From: Spirochaetales bacterium
GTDB lineage: Bacteria > Spirochaetota > Leptospiria > Leptospirales > Leptonemataceae
Direction: 5' to 3'
DNA: 64,000 nt
Assembly (NCBI GenBank): GCA_015075425.1
Contig: JABTUL010000002.1
Span: forward strand, 744,001 to 808,000
In this document: piece after piece, positions 17,439 to 26,033 of the stretch
Layout of the letters: each line of letters begins with the position of its first letter
How positions within the stretch are numbered: the first letter of the stretch is position 1
Made by a program: the position numbers and the translations under genes
The notes under the pieces: generated by a model
Database searches by the model: none
Told to the model about the DNA's origin: nothing
Seen by the model: the letters and a program-made list of their open reading frames with translations, nothing else

Positions 17439-17765
17439 ATATTACGTGGAAAGGAAAACTTTCGCCTCCTTTTCACGGAACCGCAAAAACATTCCACCAC
17501 AGGCCTGACCTTGCTGGTAAAGCCTGTGCCCGCCACAGAGAGCAAGGTTGCCATCTGTGTAAGCAAGAGAAGTGGTAATGCAGTGCAGAGAAATCGCTTG
17601 AAACGAATTGTGCGTGCCAGCGCAGCCGGATTTTACCCGCAGATCAAACCTGGATATTTCCTGGCGCTCATCCCGGATGCATCCTTTCATTCTCTGTCGC
17701 CAGAGGCACGGCTGCAATCCGTGCAAAATCTTCTGACACGCGCTGCCCTGCTGGAAAAGCAATGA
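17439..17765 (+). CDS. rnpA: Ribonuclease P protein component, non-canonical start
   Basis: Protein subunit of RNase P, which matures the 5' ends of tRNAs. The RNR signature region is clear: VAICVSKRSGNAVQRNRLKRIVRAS. The conserved N-terminal phrase (LRGKENFRLLF, matching LR...F..LF of the family) lies upstream of any ATG, GTG or TTG: after the in-frame stop at 17379 the only usual start is TTG 17511, which would delete it. I placed the start at ATA 17439, which has AGGGGA four bases upstream; ATT 17418 or 17424 and ATC 17415 are alternatives. The stop overlaps the start of yidD by 4 bp. C-terminus ends normally. Confidence 0.85.
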   Translation: MLRGKENFRLLFTEPQKHSTTGLTLLVKPVPATESKVAICVSKRSGNAVQRNRLKRIVRASAAGFYPQIKPGYFLALIPDASFHSLSPEARLQSVQNLLTRAALLEKQ

Positions 17766-17995
17766 AGATGTATACGCTCATCAACGCACCATTTCTTCTG
17801 CTCATTCGCCTCTACCGCAGTTTTCTATCCCCCCTCCTCGGGAACAATTGCCGGTTTCATCCCTCCTGTTCTGCGTATGCACAGGAGTGCTTTGAAAAAT
17901 TTCCCCTCTGGAAAGCTGCCTGGTATTCCCTCTGGCGAATAGCCCGCTGTAATCCCCTTTCGCGCGGCTACTTCGATCCGGTGCCAGAAAAATGA
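17762..17995 (+). CDS. yidD: Membrane protein insertion efficiency factor YidD
   Basis: A 77 aa protein with the family core LIRLYRSFLSPLLGNNCRFHPSCSAYAQE and CNPLSRGYFDPVP. The conserved Cys and the Pro-Ser-Cys-Ser turn are present. It assists insertion of inner-membrane proteins by YidC, whose gene follows after 26 bp. It overlaps the end of rnpA by 4 bp, the usual coupling in this cluster. Confidence 0.96.
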   Translation: MKMYTLINAPFLLLIRLYRSFLSPLLGNNCRFHPSCSAYAQECFEKFPLWKAAWYSLWRIARCNPLSRGYFDPVPEK

Positions 17996-18021
17996 ACTCA
18001 ATCTCCTTTTAAGAAGCAACA

Positions 18022-19926
18022 ATGGAACAAAAAAGCACATCCAATCCGATCTCTTCACTTTTACCCGTGATCATCATGAGCGCCGCCGCCTTATTCATCT
18101 TCCAGTACTTTGGCAGCGAACAAACAGAAAAACCGGAAGCTCGCCTGACCTATGCAAGCACAGGCCAGGACGACTTTACCTTTCGCACCGGTGCAGTCGA
18201 ACGTGAGGAAGTGCAGACAGAGAATTTCTTTTTACAATTGACGAATCGCGGCGGTCGGATTGAGAAAGTATATCTGCGCAGTACGGATCGCTTCACCTTC
18301 CCGGAAAGGGTGATAGAAGGCAGCGCTGACCCCATTGCCCAAAAAGTGCGCGGAGTGGAGATCACCCGCGGTTTTGGCGCCGATTTTCAACCGCACCTTT
18401 ACTACTATGGCGATCAGGAAAGTCAACTGGGCGATCCCCGGCTCAATCAGGCGCGGTTTGAGTCCAGTGGACTCCGAAAAACTGACGATCAAAAACTTCA
18501 GACCATTGAATATCGACTGCCGCTTACTTTCAAAGGTCATGATCTGGAACTCATCAAGTACTATCGGTTCTATCCCAATGAATATTTTTTTCGCCAGATC
18601 ACGCTTTTACGCAATACAGAAAATAAACCATTTCAGCTGAATGGCGATCTTTTCTTCCGGACTATGGGTGATTTAGGACCGGTGCCGGCCACTCCTGCTG
18701 AGCAGACCTTACACCACAGATTCTATGTCCATAATGATACAATGACACAGACCACCATGACCCACGGGGAAGGTGGTTTTCTCAATTTCAGTTGCGGGGC
18801 CAGTGGATCGGGGCCTTATACGATCATCCCGGAAACATTGAACGAACGGCATAAATTGCGGGTGGCAGGCAGCTCGAGTAAATACTTCTTTGCTTACGCC
18901 AATTTCCTGCCTTTCTCTTCCATGGAGCGCTTCCGCCCGGATGGCATTGCCTTGAAGAATAGCGCCGGTGATGGTCAGGCCGCTTTTACTCTGTATTTCA
19001 GTAATTTTGCTCTGGAAAAGAGGAACGGTCCCGCACCAGAGCTACAGAAAAAGACACCGTTGAGCGCTAAAGAGCTCGAAGATACGCTCTCAGCTCTGCA
19101 AGAGCGCAAGGACATTCACGTCATTGACAGTCAGGTCTTTATTGGCATTAAATCCGATCGAGGACACAGCTTCTTTGATCCGGTAGCCATGAAGGCAGAA
19201 TTCGCGTCTGATACTCCGGATCCAAAAGCCAACGATGTGATCTACGCCAGCCAGTTCTTTACCCTTTTTGGAAAGATTCGCGATGGCATTGTTTTTCTCA
19301 TGCGCCATCTCTATAAATATGTAGGAAATTACGGCTGGTGCATCATCATCATCGCCGTCGGATTTAAGCTCATCACTTTTCCGCTCAATCAGATTCAAGC
19401 TAAAAGCATGAAGAAGATGTCCTTGCTGAAGCCCGAGCTGGACAAATTGAATGAAAAGTACGCCAATGATCCCACCGAGCGTAATAAGAAAATGATGGAG
19501 CTTTACAAAAAGCACGGAATCAATCCGGCGAAGGGCTGCCTGCCCATGCTCATTCAGATGCCGGTCTTTATCGCCCTGTACAGCGCCTTTTCTGAGTCCA
19601 TTGAACTCTGGAACAGCCCTTTTGTTCTCTGGATGACGGACCTTTCCCGGCCGGATACCATAGCCGTGCTCAATTTGTTTGTAATCAATGATTTTCATGT
19701 AAATATCCTGCCCCTGCTCATGGTGGTTTCGCAGATTGGATCGCAATTCTTTACGACTGTCACAGCGGATCCCCAGCAAAAAGTTATGATGTATATGATG
19801 CCGGTCATTTTTATATTTTTCTTCTGGTCCATGCCCAGCGGTGTAACTCTTTACTGGACCGTGCAGAACATCCTTGCCATAGTCTGGCAACTGGCCAATA
19901 ACAAGCTGGTCAGCGATGAAAAGTAA
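18022..19926 (+). CDS. yidC: Membrane protein insertase YidC
   Basis: A 634 aa Gram-negative-type insertase: N-terminal TM helix (about 10-28), a large periplasmic beta domain, then the conserved 60KD_IMP domain from about residue 420 with five TM segments (YGWCIIIIAVGFKLITFPLN, GCLPMLIQMPVFIALYSAF, FWSMPSGVTLYWTVQNI). The conserved Arg-containing hydrophilic groove region QIQAKSMKKM is seen. It inserts and folds inner-membrane proteins, alone or with Sec. The gene is between yidD and jag with short gaps. Confidence 0.97.
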   Translation: MEQKSTSNPISSLLPVIIMSAAALFIFQYFGSEQTEKPEARLTYASTGQDDFTFRTGAVEREEVQTENFFLQLTNRGGRIEKVYLRSTDRFTFPERVIEGSADPIAQKVRGVEITRGFGADFQPHLYYYGDQESQLGDPRLNQARFESSGLRKTDDQKLQTIEYRLPLTFKGHDLELIKYYRFYPNEYFFRQITLLRNTENKPFQLNGDLFFRTMGDLGPVPATPAEQTLHHRFYVHNDTMTQTTMTHGEGGFLNFSCGASGSGPYTIIPETLNERHKLRVAGSSSKYFFAYANFLPFSSMERFRPDGIALKNSAGDGQAAFTLYFSNFALEKRNGPAPELQKKTPLSAKELEDTLSALQERKDIHVIDSQVFIGIKSDRGHSFFDPVAMKAEFASDTPDPKANDVIYASQFFTLFGKIRDGIVFLMRHLYKYVGNYGWCIIIIAVGFKLITFPLNQIQAKSMKKMSLLKPELDKLNEKYANDPTERNKKMMELYKKHGINPAKGCLPMLIQMPVFIALYSAFSESIELWNSPFVLWMTDLSRPDTIAVLNLFVINDFHVNILPLLMVVSQIGSQFFTTVTADPQQKVMMYMMPVIFIFFFWSMPSGVTLYWTVQNILAIVWQLANNKLVSDEK

Positions 19927-19947
19927 TACTTTTTATGGAGTAAATCT

Positions 19948-20655
19948 ATGAGATACTTTTTTGAAACAGAGGGGAAAACGCGGCATGAAGCAGAAGAACA
20001 GGTTCTTGAGATCCTGAAGCTTTCCGCCGGTCAGGTCAACCTGGAACAGGTGCAGGGTGGCGGGATCTTCAGTTTTGTTTCGCGCAAGCCTGTTGTCCTG
20101 CGAGCCTACCCCACGGATTCCACCCCGGGGGAGGCCGTGATGAAAGGAGTTGTGATCATGCTCTGCCGGCTCATGGGCGTTGAATTGCAGGTGAAAGCCA
20201 TTGGTGAGCTGGAGGGTAACATTCTCATTGAAATCAGTTCAACCGACTCCGGAATTCTGATCGGAAAACATGGCCGTACGCTCGATGCTCTGCAGTTTAT
20301 GGTGAACCTGATTGTCGAACCTCGCTATCGGAAAAATCAACGTATCATGCTGGACATTGAATCCTACCGGGAACGCCGGCAGCAAAGTCTGACCCGACTG
20401 GCCAAGGGCGTTGCCAGCCGTGTTGCGCGAATGGGTCGCTCCGTTGCGCTCAACTATATGAACCCCTACGAACGTCGCATTGTCCATCTGGCTCTGGAGA
20501 ATGATGAGCGCGTCTTTACTCGATCCGACGGCAATGGTCTGTACAAACGGGTCAATGTCATTCCCGCTTCCCGAAAAGGTCAGGAATACGAAGAAGACTT
20601 TGAGGACTTCAACAATGAAAATCTTTCCTACGAAGGCAATCGCTTCGTCGAATGA
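19948..20655 (+). CDS. Jag/KhpB RNA-binding protein (Jag_N, KH, R3H)
   Basis: A 235 aa protein with three domains: Jag_N (MRYFFETEGKTRHEAEEQVLE), a KH domain (ISSTDSGILIGKHGRTLDALQFMVN) with the GxxG loop as GKHG, and an R3H domain (MNPYERRIVHLALEND). The acidic C-terminal tail (EYEEDFEDFNNEN) is an addition. Homologues (SpoIIIJ-associated protein, EloR) bind RNA and control cell elongation and division. Its position straight after yidC is conserved widely. Confidence 0.93.
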   Translation: MRYFFETEGKTRHEAEEQVLEILKLSAGQVNLEQVQGGGIFSFVSRKPVVLRAYPTDSTPGEAVMKGVVIMLCRLMGVELQVKAIGELEGNILIEISSTDSGILIGKHGRTLDALQFMVNLIVEPRYRKNQRIMLDIESYRERRQQSLTRLAKGVASRVARMGRSVALNYMNPYERRIVHLALENDERVFTRSDGNGLYKRVNVIPASRKGQEYEEDFEDFNNENLSYEGNRFVE

Positions 20656-20679
20656 TGCCGGCGCTAAAAGGCGCAAAAC

Positions 20680-22017
20680 GTGGATACGATTGTTGCCATA
20701 AGCTCACCACCGGGACGTGGTGCCGTGGGGCTGGTGCGGCTTTCGGGAAAGGAAGCCTTCTCTATTGCCAGCGCTTTCTGCCGCAAGACGGGCGGAGCTG
20801 TTCTCCCTGCAGATCCCAGGAAGGCCCTGCACACTCAAATTCTGGAGCCGGATGGAAAACTGCTTGATTCGGCGCTTTTTCTATTTTTGAAAGGACCGGC
20901 TTCCTATACAGGTGAAGACACTGTTGAACTGACCTGTCACGGGAACCCCCTGATTCTGCGTCGGGTAGTAGAACTCTGTCTTCAGGGCGGTGCCCGGCCG
21001 GCTACGGCCGGCGAATTCACCCTGCGTGCTTTTCGCAATGGCAAACTGGATCTGGTCCAGGCTGAGTCTGTCAAACGCATTGTCGAAGCACGCAGTCGCC
21101 TGGAACTTTTTGCGGGTCAGCGCATGCAGGCCGGCATCCTTTCCCGATTTCTGGATGAAATCCGCTCAAAGCTGATCGGGCTGAAGGCAGAGATCGAGGC
21201 AGAAATCGATTTTAGCACGGAAGACCTGACCTTGCAGAGCCAGGCGGAACGACATAATACAAGTAGACAAATCATACAGGATCTTGAGCAAATGATCCAA
21301 AAATCGCGCGGCACAACGGAGATGCTCTCGCGCTGGCAGATTACGCTGGTCGGACTCCCCAATGCCGGAAAATCCTCCCTGCTGAATGCCCTGCTAAAAG
21401 AGGATAGAGCTCTTGTGTCAGACATTCCCGGGACCACGCGCGACACCGTTGCAGAGGATCGCGACCTTGCCGGGACAACTGTTCGCCTTGTGGATACGGC
21501 CGGCCTGCGCTCCTCCAGCGATCCTCTGGAACAGGCCGGGATGGAGCGGACGCGGCTGGCTCTGCGTAACAGCCAGATCATCGTTCATGTTGTCGATGGT
21601 TCCTTACCGGCCCATCAGGAGCAATTGCTACAAGAAGAAGTCCCCGCGCATGCAAGCGTTATCGTTGTCCTGAATAAATGTGACCGGCTGCATCCGGACC
21701 ATGCTGCCAGCGATTTGCTTGCTGTATCGGCGAAAACGGGTGAAGGGCTGGCGAAGCTTGAGCAGATGCTGGAATCCACAATTGAGTCGGCCTATCCACC
21801 GGAGCCCGTTCTCCTGGAAATCCGACAAATGCACCACTTAAAGCTGGCAGCCAGTGCTCTACAAAGGATGCAAAAGCTTCAGACTGCCGCAGCACCGCCG
21901 GAAATTGTGGCCCTGGAAATCCAGGGCGCTCTGGATGAGATCGGTGCCATCACCGGAGCTATCGACACAGAGGAAGTTTTAGGGAAAATTTTCTCTACCT
22001 TCTGTATTGGTAAATAG
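20680..22017 (+). CDS. mnmE: tRNA uridine-5-carboxymethylaminomethyl modification GTPase
   Basis: A 445 aa GTPase. The N-terminal formyl-THF-binding domain (about 1-115) is followed by the helical domain with an inserted G domain: P-loop GLPNAGKSSLLN, switch DIPGTTRDT, DTAGLR, NKCD. The C-terminal FCIGK with the essential Cys is intact. With MnmG it modifies wobble uridines of certain tRNAs. GTG start 25 bp after jag; slightly shorter than the E. coli protein (454 aa). Confidence 0.97.
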   Translation: MDTIVAISSPPGRGAVGLVRLSGKEAFSIASAFCRKTGGAVLPADPRKALHTQILEPDGKLLDSALFLFLKGPASYTGEDTVELTCHGNPLILRRVVELCLQGGARPATAGEFTLRAFRNGKLDLVQAESVKRIVEARSRLELFAGQRMQAGILSRFLDEIRSKLIGLKAEIEAEIDFSTEDLTLQSQAERHNTSRQIIQDLEQMIQKSRGTTEMLSRWQITLVGLPNAGKSSLLNALLKEDRALVSDIPGTTRDTVAEDRDLAGTTVRLVDTAGLRSSSDPLEQAGMERTRLALRNSQIIVHVVDGSLPAHQEQLLQEEVPAHASVIVVLNKCDRLHPDHAASDLLAVSAKTGEGLAKLEQMLESTIESAYPPEPVLLEIRQMHHLKLAASALQRMQKLQTAAAPPEIVALEIQGALDEIGAITGAIDTEEVLGKIFSTFCIGK

Positions 22018-22055
22018 GGGCCAATCAGTTCGGCTTTACTCTCCATGATCCTTGT

Positions 22056-22082
22056 GCCGCCTTTCGGCTTCGAAAGGACGGC
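22056..22082. terminator. Stem-loop between convergent genes
   Basis: GCCGCCTTTCG (22056-22066), tetraloop GCTT, CGAAAGGACGGC (22071-22082): an 11 bp stem with one bulged A. It lies between the ends of mnmE and the SEC-C gene. It lacks a clear U tract on either strand, so it may be a bidirectional terminator or just a 3' hairpin. Confidence 0.35.
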
Positions 22083-22094
22083 CTGTCTATGCGT

Positions 22095-22570
22095 CTATCC
22101 AGCACAACATTGCTTATATTTCATTCCGCTCCCGCACGGACACGGAGCATTTCTCTGCGAATTCCCGAGTGTCCTCCTGATATTAAATCGAACTTTGCGC
22201 GCCACGTTCATTGCTATGGAAAAATCGTAAATCCGCACAAATACATCCAGGCCGGAAGCCCCCACAACCTCTCCTTCCTCTTCCATCGCCAGAAATTGGA
22301 TCAACGCGAATATCGTCTCAGAGAATGGCTTCTCAAAGAATTGATCGACTCTTCTTTGGACCCGCTCCACAAATCCGGCGATTCCGGATCCGCCTTGCAT
22401 TCCTCAAGAAATTTTCCAATGAACAGCTCCAGCATCGAAACATTCAGAATGCGAAACGCGGCCGGCCCTAAGGCCTTTTCCATGTTTGCGCCTATTGCCC
22501 GGGCGTTCATTGTCAGCGCTTCTTCTTTGTCCGGATCTTCCCCCTCCGAAACGAAATCCATATAAGCCAT
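22095..22570 (-). pseudogene. SEC-C motif protein, single-base frameshift
   Basis: Two minus-strand reading frames make one protein. The 5' frame gives MAYMDFVSEGEDPDK...FLEECKADPESP; the 3' frame gives FVERVQRRVDQFFEKPFSE... and ends in the zinc-binding SEC-C motif APCPCGSGMKYKQCC. They would join smoothly as SPDFVERVQRR if the T run (A run at 22371-22373 on the plus strand) had four bases rather than three. So one T is missing, through mutation or a sequencing error. SEC-C motifs are found at the end of SecA and in small zinc proteins of unknown role. Full product would be about 158 aa. Confidence 0.7.
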
Positions 22571-22583
22571 TCGCCAGCTGCAG

Positions 22584-24692
22584 CTATTTCTGAAAAGTCC
22601 GGCCAATGATGCGACCAAGGTTCAGCAAGCTGCTTACGCCGCCTTCAAGCGAACTGGCCAGGGAGTCACCGCCGAGTCCTGCATTTTCTGCCATTTGCTC
22701 CTGAACCTGTTCCGGGTAGAGAACAATGAAACTCTGACCGGGCAACAGGGAAAGCCGCGAAGGTATCCGGTCCAGCTCTCGATCATAGGATGGACCTCCT
22801 TTCCGGGAGCTTACTAAAATAAAAAGATCATCTTTTTTTATTCTGGGGCGAATTTCTTCATAGGATTTCAAGTCGTCAATGGCCAGGTAAGCGATGGATG
22901 CGCTGGAACGCAACTGTGCCATCACCGCTTCCATCTTGCGTCCCACGCGGGGTGGCGCATGCACTTCTACCGTGGCTCCGGCCTGGCTGGCGATATTGGC
23001 AATGGCTCGAATCCAGCGGGCAAAACCAGGCTCGATATCGGCATTGGGTGGAACCAGCACCAGCAATCTTTGCACAGTATTCAAGGGCTGCACCAGACGG
23101 GATACCAGAAGCATCTGATGGGTATGAGCGGTGAGCTGATCGAGAATACTGCCGAAAATCCGGCGCAGACCACTGCGTTCCGCATTCCAACCGATGATCA
23201 CATCGGTTATGAGAACCTCTTTGATGGCCCGTATAATGCCGTTTGCGATATTGAGGTCGACCCGGGAAAGAATCTGCACCCGTTGATCTGCGGCCGAGGC
23301 GTAATGGATCGCCTGCTCCAGCATTTTTTCATCTTCAGTGATTCTTGCTTCAATCTCCTGGCTGTCCTGAACAACAGTGAGGGCATAGATGGGATCGGAT
23401 GATTTCCGGTCCTTCAGCATCAGAGCCAGACTCATCAAGCCCTCAATCGTCCGCGGATGCGCGATGGGCACGAGAATTCGTTGATCCACCGGAGCTGTTT
23501 CCTGTGACTCGCGTGCGCCTTCGACGGCCAGCTTCCGGCCGGCATTCTCCGTTACTACGGAACTTACAATGCAACTGATCAGAATCATGAGAATCGTTCC
23601 GTTGAGAACATTCTCATTGAGAATACCCAGATTATAGCCAACCAGAATCGCGGCCAGCGCCGCTGCTGCATGCGAACTCGTAAGACCAAAAATGAGATCG
23701 CGCTCAATGGATTTGTAACCGTAAATCTTTTGCATCGCAAAGGCTGCGAGCCACTTACCCAGGAAACTGACGACGATCATTACTGCGGCCACAATGAGCG
23801 CATCGCCTCCCTTAAGAAAAGCACGGTAGTCCACCAGCATGCCCACGCCAATCAGGAAGAAGGGAATGAAGAGCGCGTTGCCAATAAACTCGATTCGGTT
23901 CATCAATGGCGAAGTATGTGGTATCAGCCGATTGAGTCCCAGTCCGGCCAGAAACGCACCTATGATCGGTTCAAGGCCGGACATTTCTGCAAGGAGGGCA
24001 GCCAGATACATCATCCCCAGAGAAAAAATATACTGCGAAACATTGTCCTGCACCGTCTTGAAGAACCATTTTCCGATGATCGGAAACAGGTAAATGACCA
24101 GGGCCCCGAGGAAGAGCGCGCCCAGAACCAGCCGGGCCCAGAAGAACACGCCTATGCTGCCTTCGCGCGATCCGGTGACCAGTGCCAGCACAAGCAGGGC
24201 TGCCGTATCTGTGATGATCGTTCCACCAATGCTGATGTTAACGGATTCGGCTCGCTTGATCCCCAGCCGACTTACAATGGGATAGGAAAGTAGCGTGTGC
24301 GAAGCAAACATGCTGGCCAGAAGTAAGGCGGAGGCAAATGGAAAATCCAGGATGTAAAGTCCGGCAATAGCACCCAATGAAAGTGGCAGTGAAAATGTTA
24401 AAATTCCGAAAACAATGCTTTTACGACGATTGGCACGGAAATCGTTTAAATCCACCTCCAGACCGGCAAGAAACATGATGTAGAGGAGTCCCACCGTGCC
24501 AAAGAGTTGAATGCTGCTATCACGCAAGAGGAGATGGAATCCATGCGGTCCAATGAGTACCCCGGCCAGTATCAAGCCGATGATTCCGGGAATGCGCAGC
24601 CGTTTTAAAACGATTGGTGCAAATAAAATTACAAATAAAAGAATTGCAAATATCAGAACCGGATCATCGAAAGGTAGTTCAAGCATCTTCAT
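22584..24692 (-). CDS. Cation:proton antiporter (Kef/CPA2 type) with C-terminal USP-like domains
   Basis: A 702 aa inner-membrane antiporter. Residues 1 to about 390 have twelve or so hydrophobic helices of the Na_H_Exchanger family, starting DPVLIFAILLFVILFAPIVLKRLRIPGIIGLILAGVLIGP in character. The soluble C-terminal part (about 405-680) reads as two universal-stress-protein-like halves (RILVPIAHPRTIEGLMSLAL; RLLVLVPPNADIEPGFARW), not a TrkA-N domain, so regulation may be by adenine nucleotides rather than NAD(H) (inference). Likely exchanges K+ or Na+ for protons. It ends 14 bp before the SEC-C gene on the same strand. Confidence 0.88.
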   Translation of the reverse strand: MKMLELPFDDPVLIFAILLFVILFAPIVLKRLRIPGIIGLILAGVLIGPHGFHLLLRDSSIQLFGTVGLLYIMFLAGLEVDLNDFRANRRKSIVFGILTFSLPLSLGAIAGLYILDFPFASALLLASMFASHTLLSYPIVSRLGIKRAESVNISIGGTIITDTAALLVLALVTGSREGSIGVFFWARLVLGALFLGALVIYLFPIIGKWFFKTVQDNVSQYIFSLGMMYLAALLAEMSGLEPIIGAFLAGLGLNRLIPHTSPLMNRIEFIGNALFIPFFLIGVGMLVDYRAFLKGGDALIVAAVMIVVSFLGKWLAAFAMQKIYGYKSIERDLIFGLTSSHAAAALAAILVGYNLGILNENVLNGTILMILISCIVSSVVTENAGRKLAVEGARESQETAPVDQRILVPIAHPRTIEGLMSLALMLKDRKSSDPIYALTVVQDSQEIEARITEDEKMLEQAIHYASAADQRVQILSRVDLNIANGIIRAIKEVLITDVIIGWNAERSGLRRIFGSILDQLTAHTHQMLLVSRLVQPLNTVQRLLVLVPPNADIEPGFARWIRAIANIASQAGATVEVHAPPRVGRKMEAVMAQLRSSASIAYLAIDDLKSYEEIRPRIKKDDLFILVSSRKGGPSYDRELDRIPSRLSLLPGQSFIVLYPEQVQEQMAENAGLGGDSLASSLEGGVSSLLNLGRIIGRTFQK

Positions 24693-24695
24693 AAA

Positions 24696-25754
24696 TCAGG
24701 GATTGATCGGATAGAAAGAGATTTGCACCGGAATTTTTTTCCCTACGAATCCTGCGGGCAGAGTAGTTTTCCCGCTGCAGACCAGGCGACCTTCGCCGGA
24801 AAATTGCAGAATAAAAGGTTTGGCGAAGAAAACGCTGAGAACCCAGCGCAACAGCTTGGAGACATTTCCCAGAACGTAGTAGCCGCCAATGAACCCTTTG
24901 CGCTGGATTTCAATCTTGCAGGGCTGGTTGCGCAGGGAGAACTCAAAAACGGAAGGCAGAGTGTAGCCGGAAAAGGTATTCTGCTCCGAGCGCAGCACTT
25001 TCAATTCTGCAACTTCTGCAAAGCCTGTCAGTTGGCCTTTTTCCATAAATCCAGCCCGATAAAGGTCCGGGAACCCACCCGTGCCCATCAGGCCACCAAC
25101 AAAGAGCCCTTCGCCAGCGCTGAAGGTACGGATCACCGTGAAACGCCGGGCAAAGGAATGAGCCGATTTATTGGCCGCAATGTATTCCATGCCACCTTCA
25201 CCAGACCATTCTTCCATCTTCCCGTTTACCTTGAGCCGCGCTTTTCCCTTAGCTGCCATGACCGGAACATCTGCCCTGAAAAAAGATCCCCCACCCAGCT
25301 GAACGGGGCCGCCGGAAAGCCGCACTCCTCCGGACTGCGGCAACAGACTCATTTCAATTTCTACATTATTTATATTTACGTATGATTTGATTTCAGAACC
25401 TTCTTTCCACAGTCGCTGGATATGCGATTTATGGCCGAACTTTCCGGGCGTTGCCTGCAGTGTTGCCTTTGCATATTCTGCCGTGTGAACAATGCTCTTG
25501 CCGTTTTGCACGAGTAGCAAGGAAACTCCGTGATTCAGATCGCCGGGACCAAAGTTACTGACCAGAAAGGTGAGAAAAATGCCGTCAGCGCCCCGCCGGA
25601 AGGTTACATTCCAGGCCTGCAAATAAGCTTCTTCCTTACGTGGCTGGTAGGCAAAATCCGCTTCCAGGCTGCGCAGCGCCGGACTGCTCGGGAGGTAGTG
25701 CGGTAAGAGAAAAGCAATCGAAAGGACCAGATGCTTGAAACCGGAACTGCGCAT
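24696..25754 (-). CDS. Exported lipocalin-like protein, AttH/CrtC/Svf1-like (tentative)
   Basis: A 352 aa protein with an N-terminal signal sequence starting at ATG 25754 (MRSSGFKHLVLSIAFLL). The body is beta-rich with phrases such as WNVTFRRGADGIFLTFLVSN, GKARLKVNGKMEEWSGEGGMEYI and a C-terminal IPVQISFYPINP. This reminds me of the double-lipocalin AttH/CrtC/Svf1 group, which handle hydrophobic ligands, but no diagnostic motif is certain. It ends 4 bp before the antiporter gene starts, so the two are cotranscribed. Confidence 0.6.
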   Translation of the reverse strand: MRSSGFKHLVLSIAFLLPHYLPSSPALRSLEADFAYQPRKEEAYLQAWNVTFRRGADGIFLTFLVSNFGPGDLNHGVSLLLVQNGKSIVHTAEYAKATLQATPGKFGHKSHIQRLWKEGSEIKSYVNINNVEIEMSLLPQSGGVRLSGGPVQLGGGSFFRADVPVMAAKGKARLKVNGKMEEWSGEGGMEYIAANKSAHSFARRFTVIRTFSAGEGLFVGGLMGTGGFPDLYRAGFMEKGQLTGFAEVAELKVLRSEQNTFSGYTLPSVFEFSLRNQPCKIEIQRKGFIGGYYVLGNVSKLLRWVLSVFFAKPFILQFSGEGRLVCSGKTTLPAGFVGKKIPVQISFYPINP

Positions 25755-26033
25755 GGTCCAGTTTCCTCGCCTGCCGCAGTCTTGCAAACCCAATCTCAGC
25801 CCGCAATTCCGCCTGATTTTTAGCAGACGGCCTATCAGGGGCTCACCCCCGTTTTACAGGAGTTTATAAAAAGCACCGGGCGGGGGAAGATGCTATTGTT
25901 TCCCGGGGGCTGTCCTTTCGCGAGCCCACGGAGGGGCGAGCCCGGACGAGTCCCGGCATGGACGCCGATCTTGGACGGATATGGCAGGCCTCCGGGAGCC
26001 ACAAACAGCAGGGACGCCCCACCAAACCAGCGT
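25755..26033. other. Intergenic stretch with GC-rich spacer, no gene found
   Basis: About 280 bp with no credible gene. From 25900 to 26030 the sequence is rich in C/G runs and short palindromic words (CCCGGG, GAGCCC/GGGCGAGCCCGG), unlike nearby coding DNA. It could be a dispersed GC-rich repeat or the decayed 3' end of a gene. No terminator with a U tract was seen. Confidence 0.4.

Noticed and set aside
17306-17578. 90-codon frame across rpmH and rnpA
   Set aside because: It is an alternative frame of rpmH continuing out of frame through rnpA; both real products are clear.
18022-22017. Search for dnaA boxes or an origin beside the rpmH cluster
   Set aside because: No cluster of DnaA boxes (TTATCCACA-like) or AT-rich unwinding region was seen near 17.2-17.4 kb, so no origin is called.
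23670-24293. Plus-strand frame of about 200 codons inside the antiporter gene
   Set aside because: Antisense to conserved membrane helices; composition rich in Arg, His and Gln as expected from a shadow frame.
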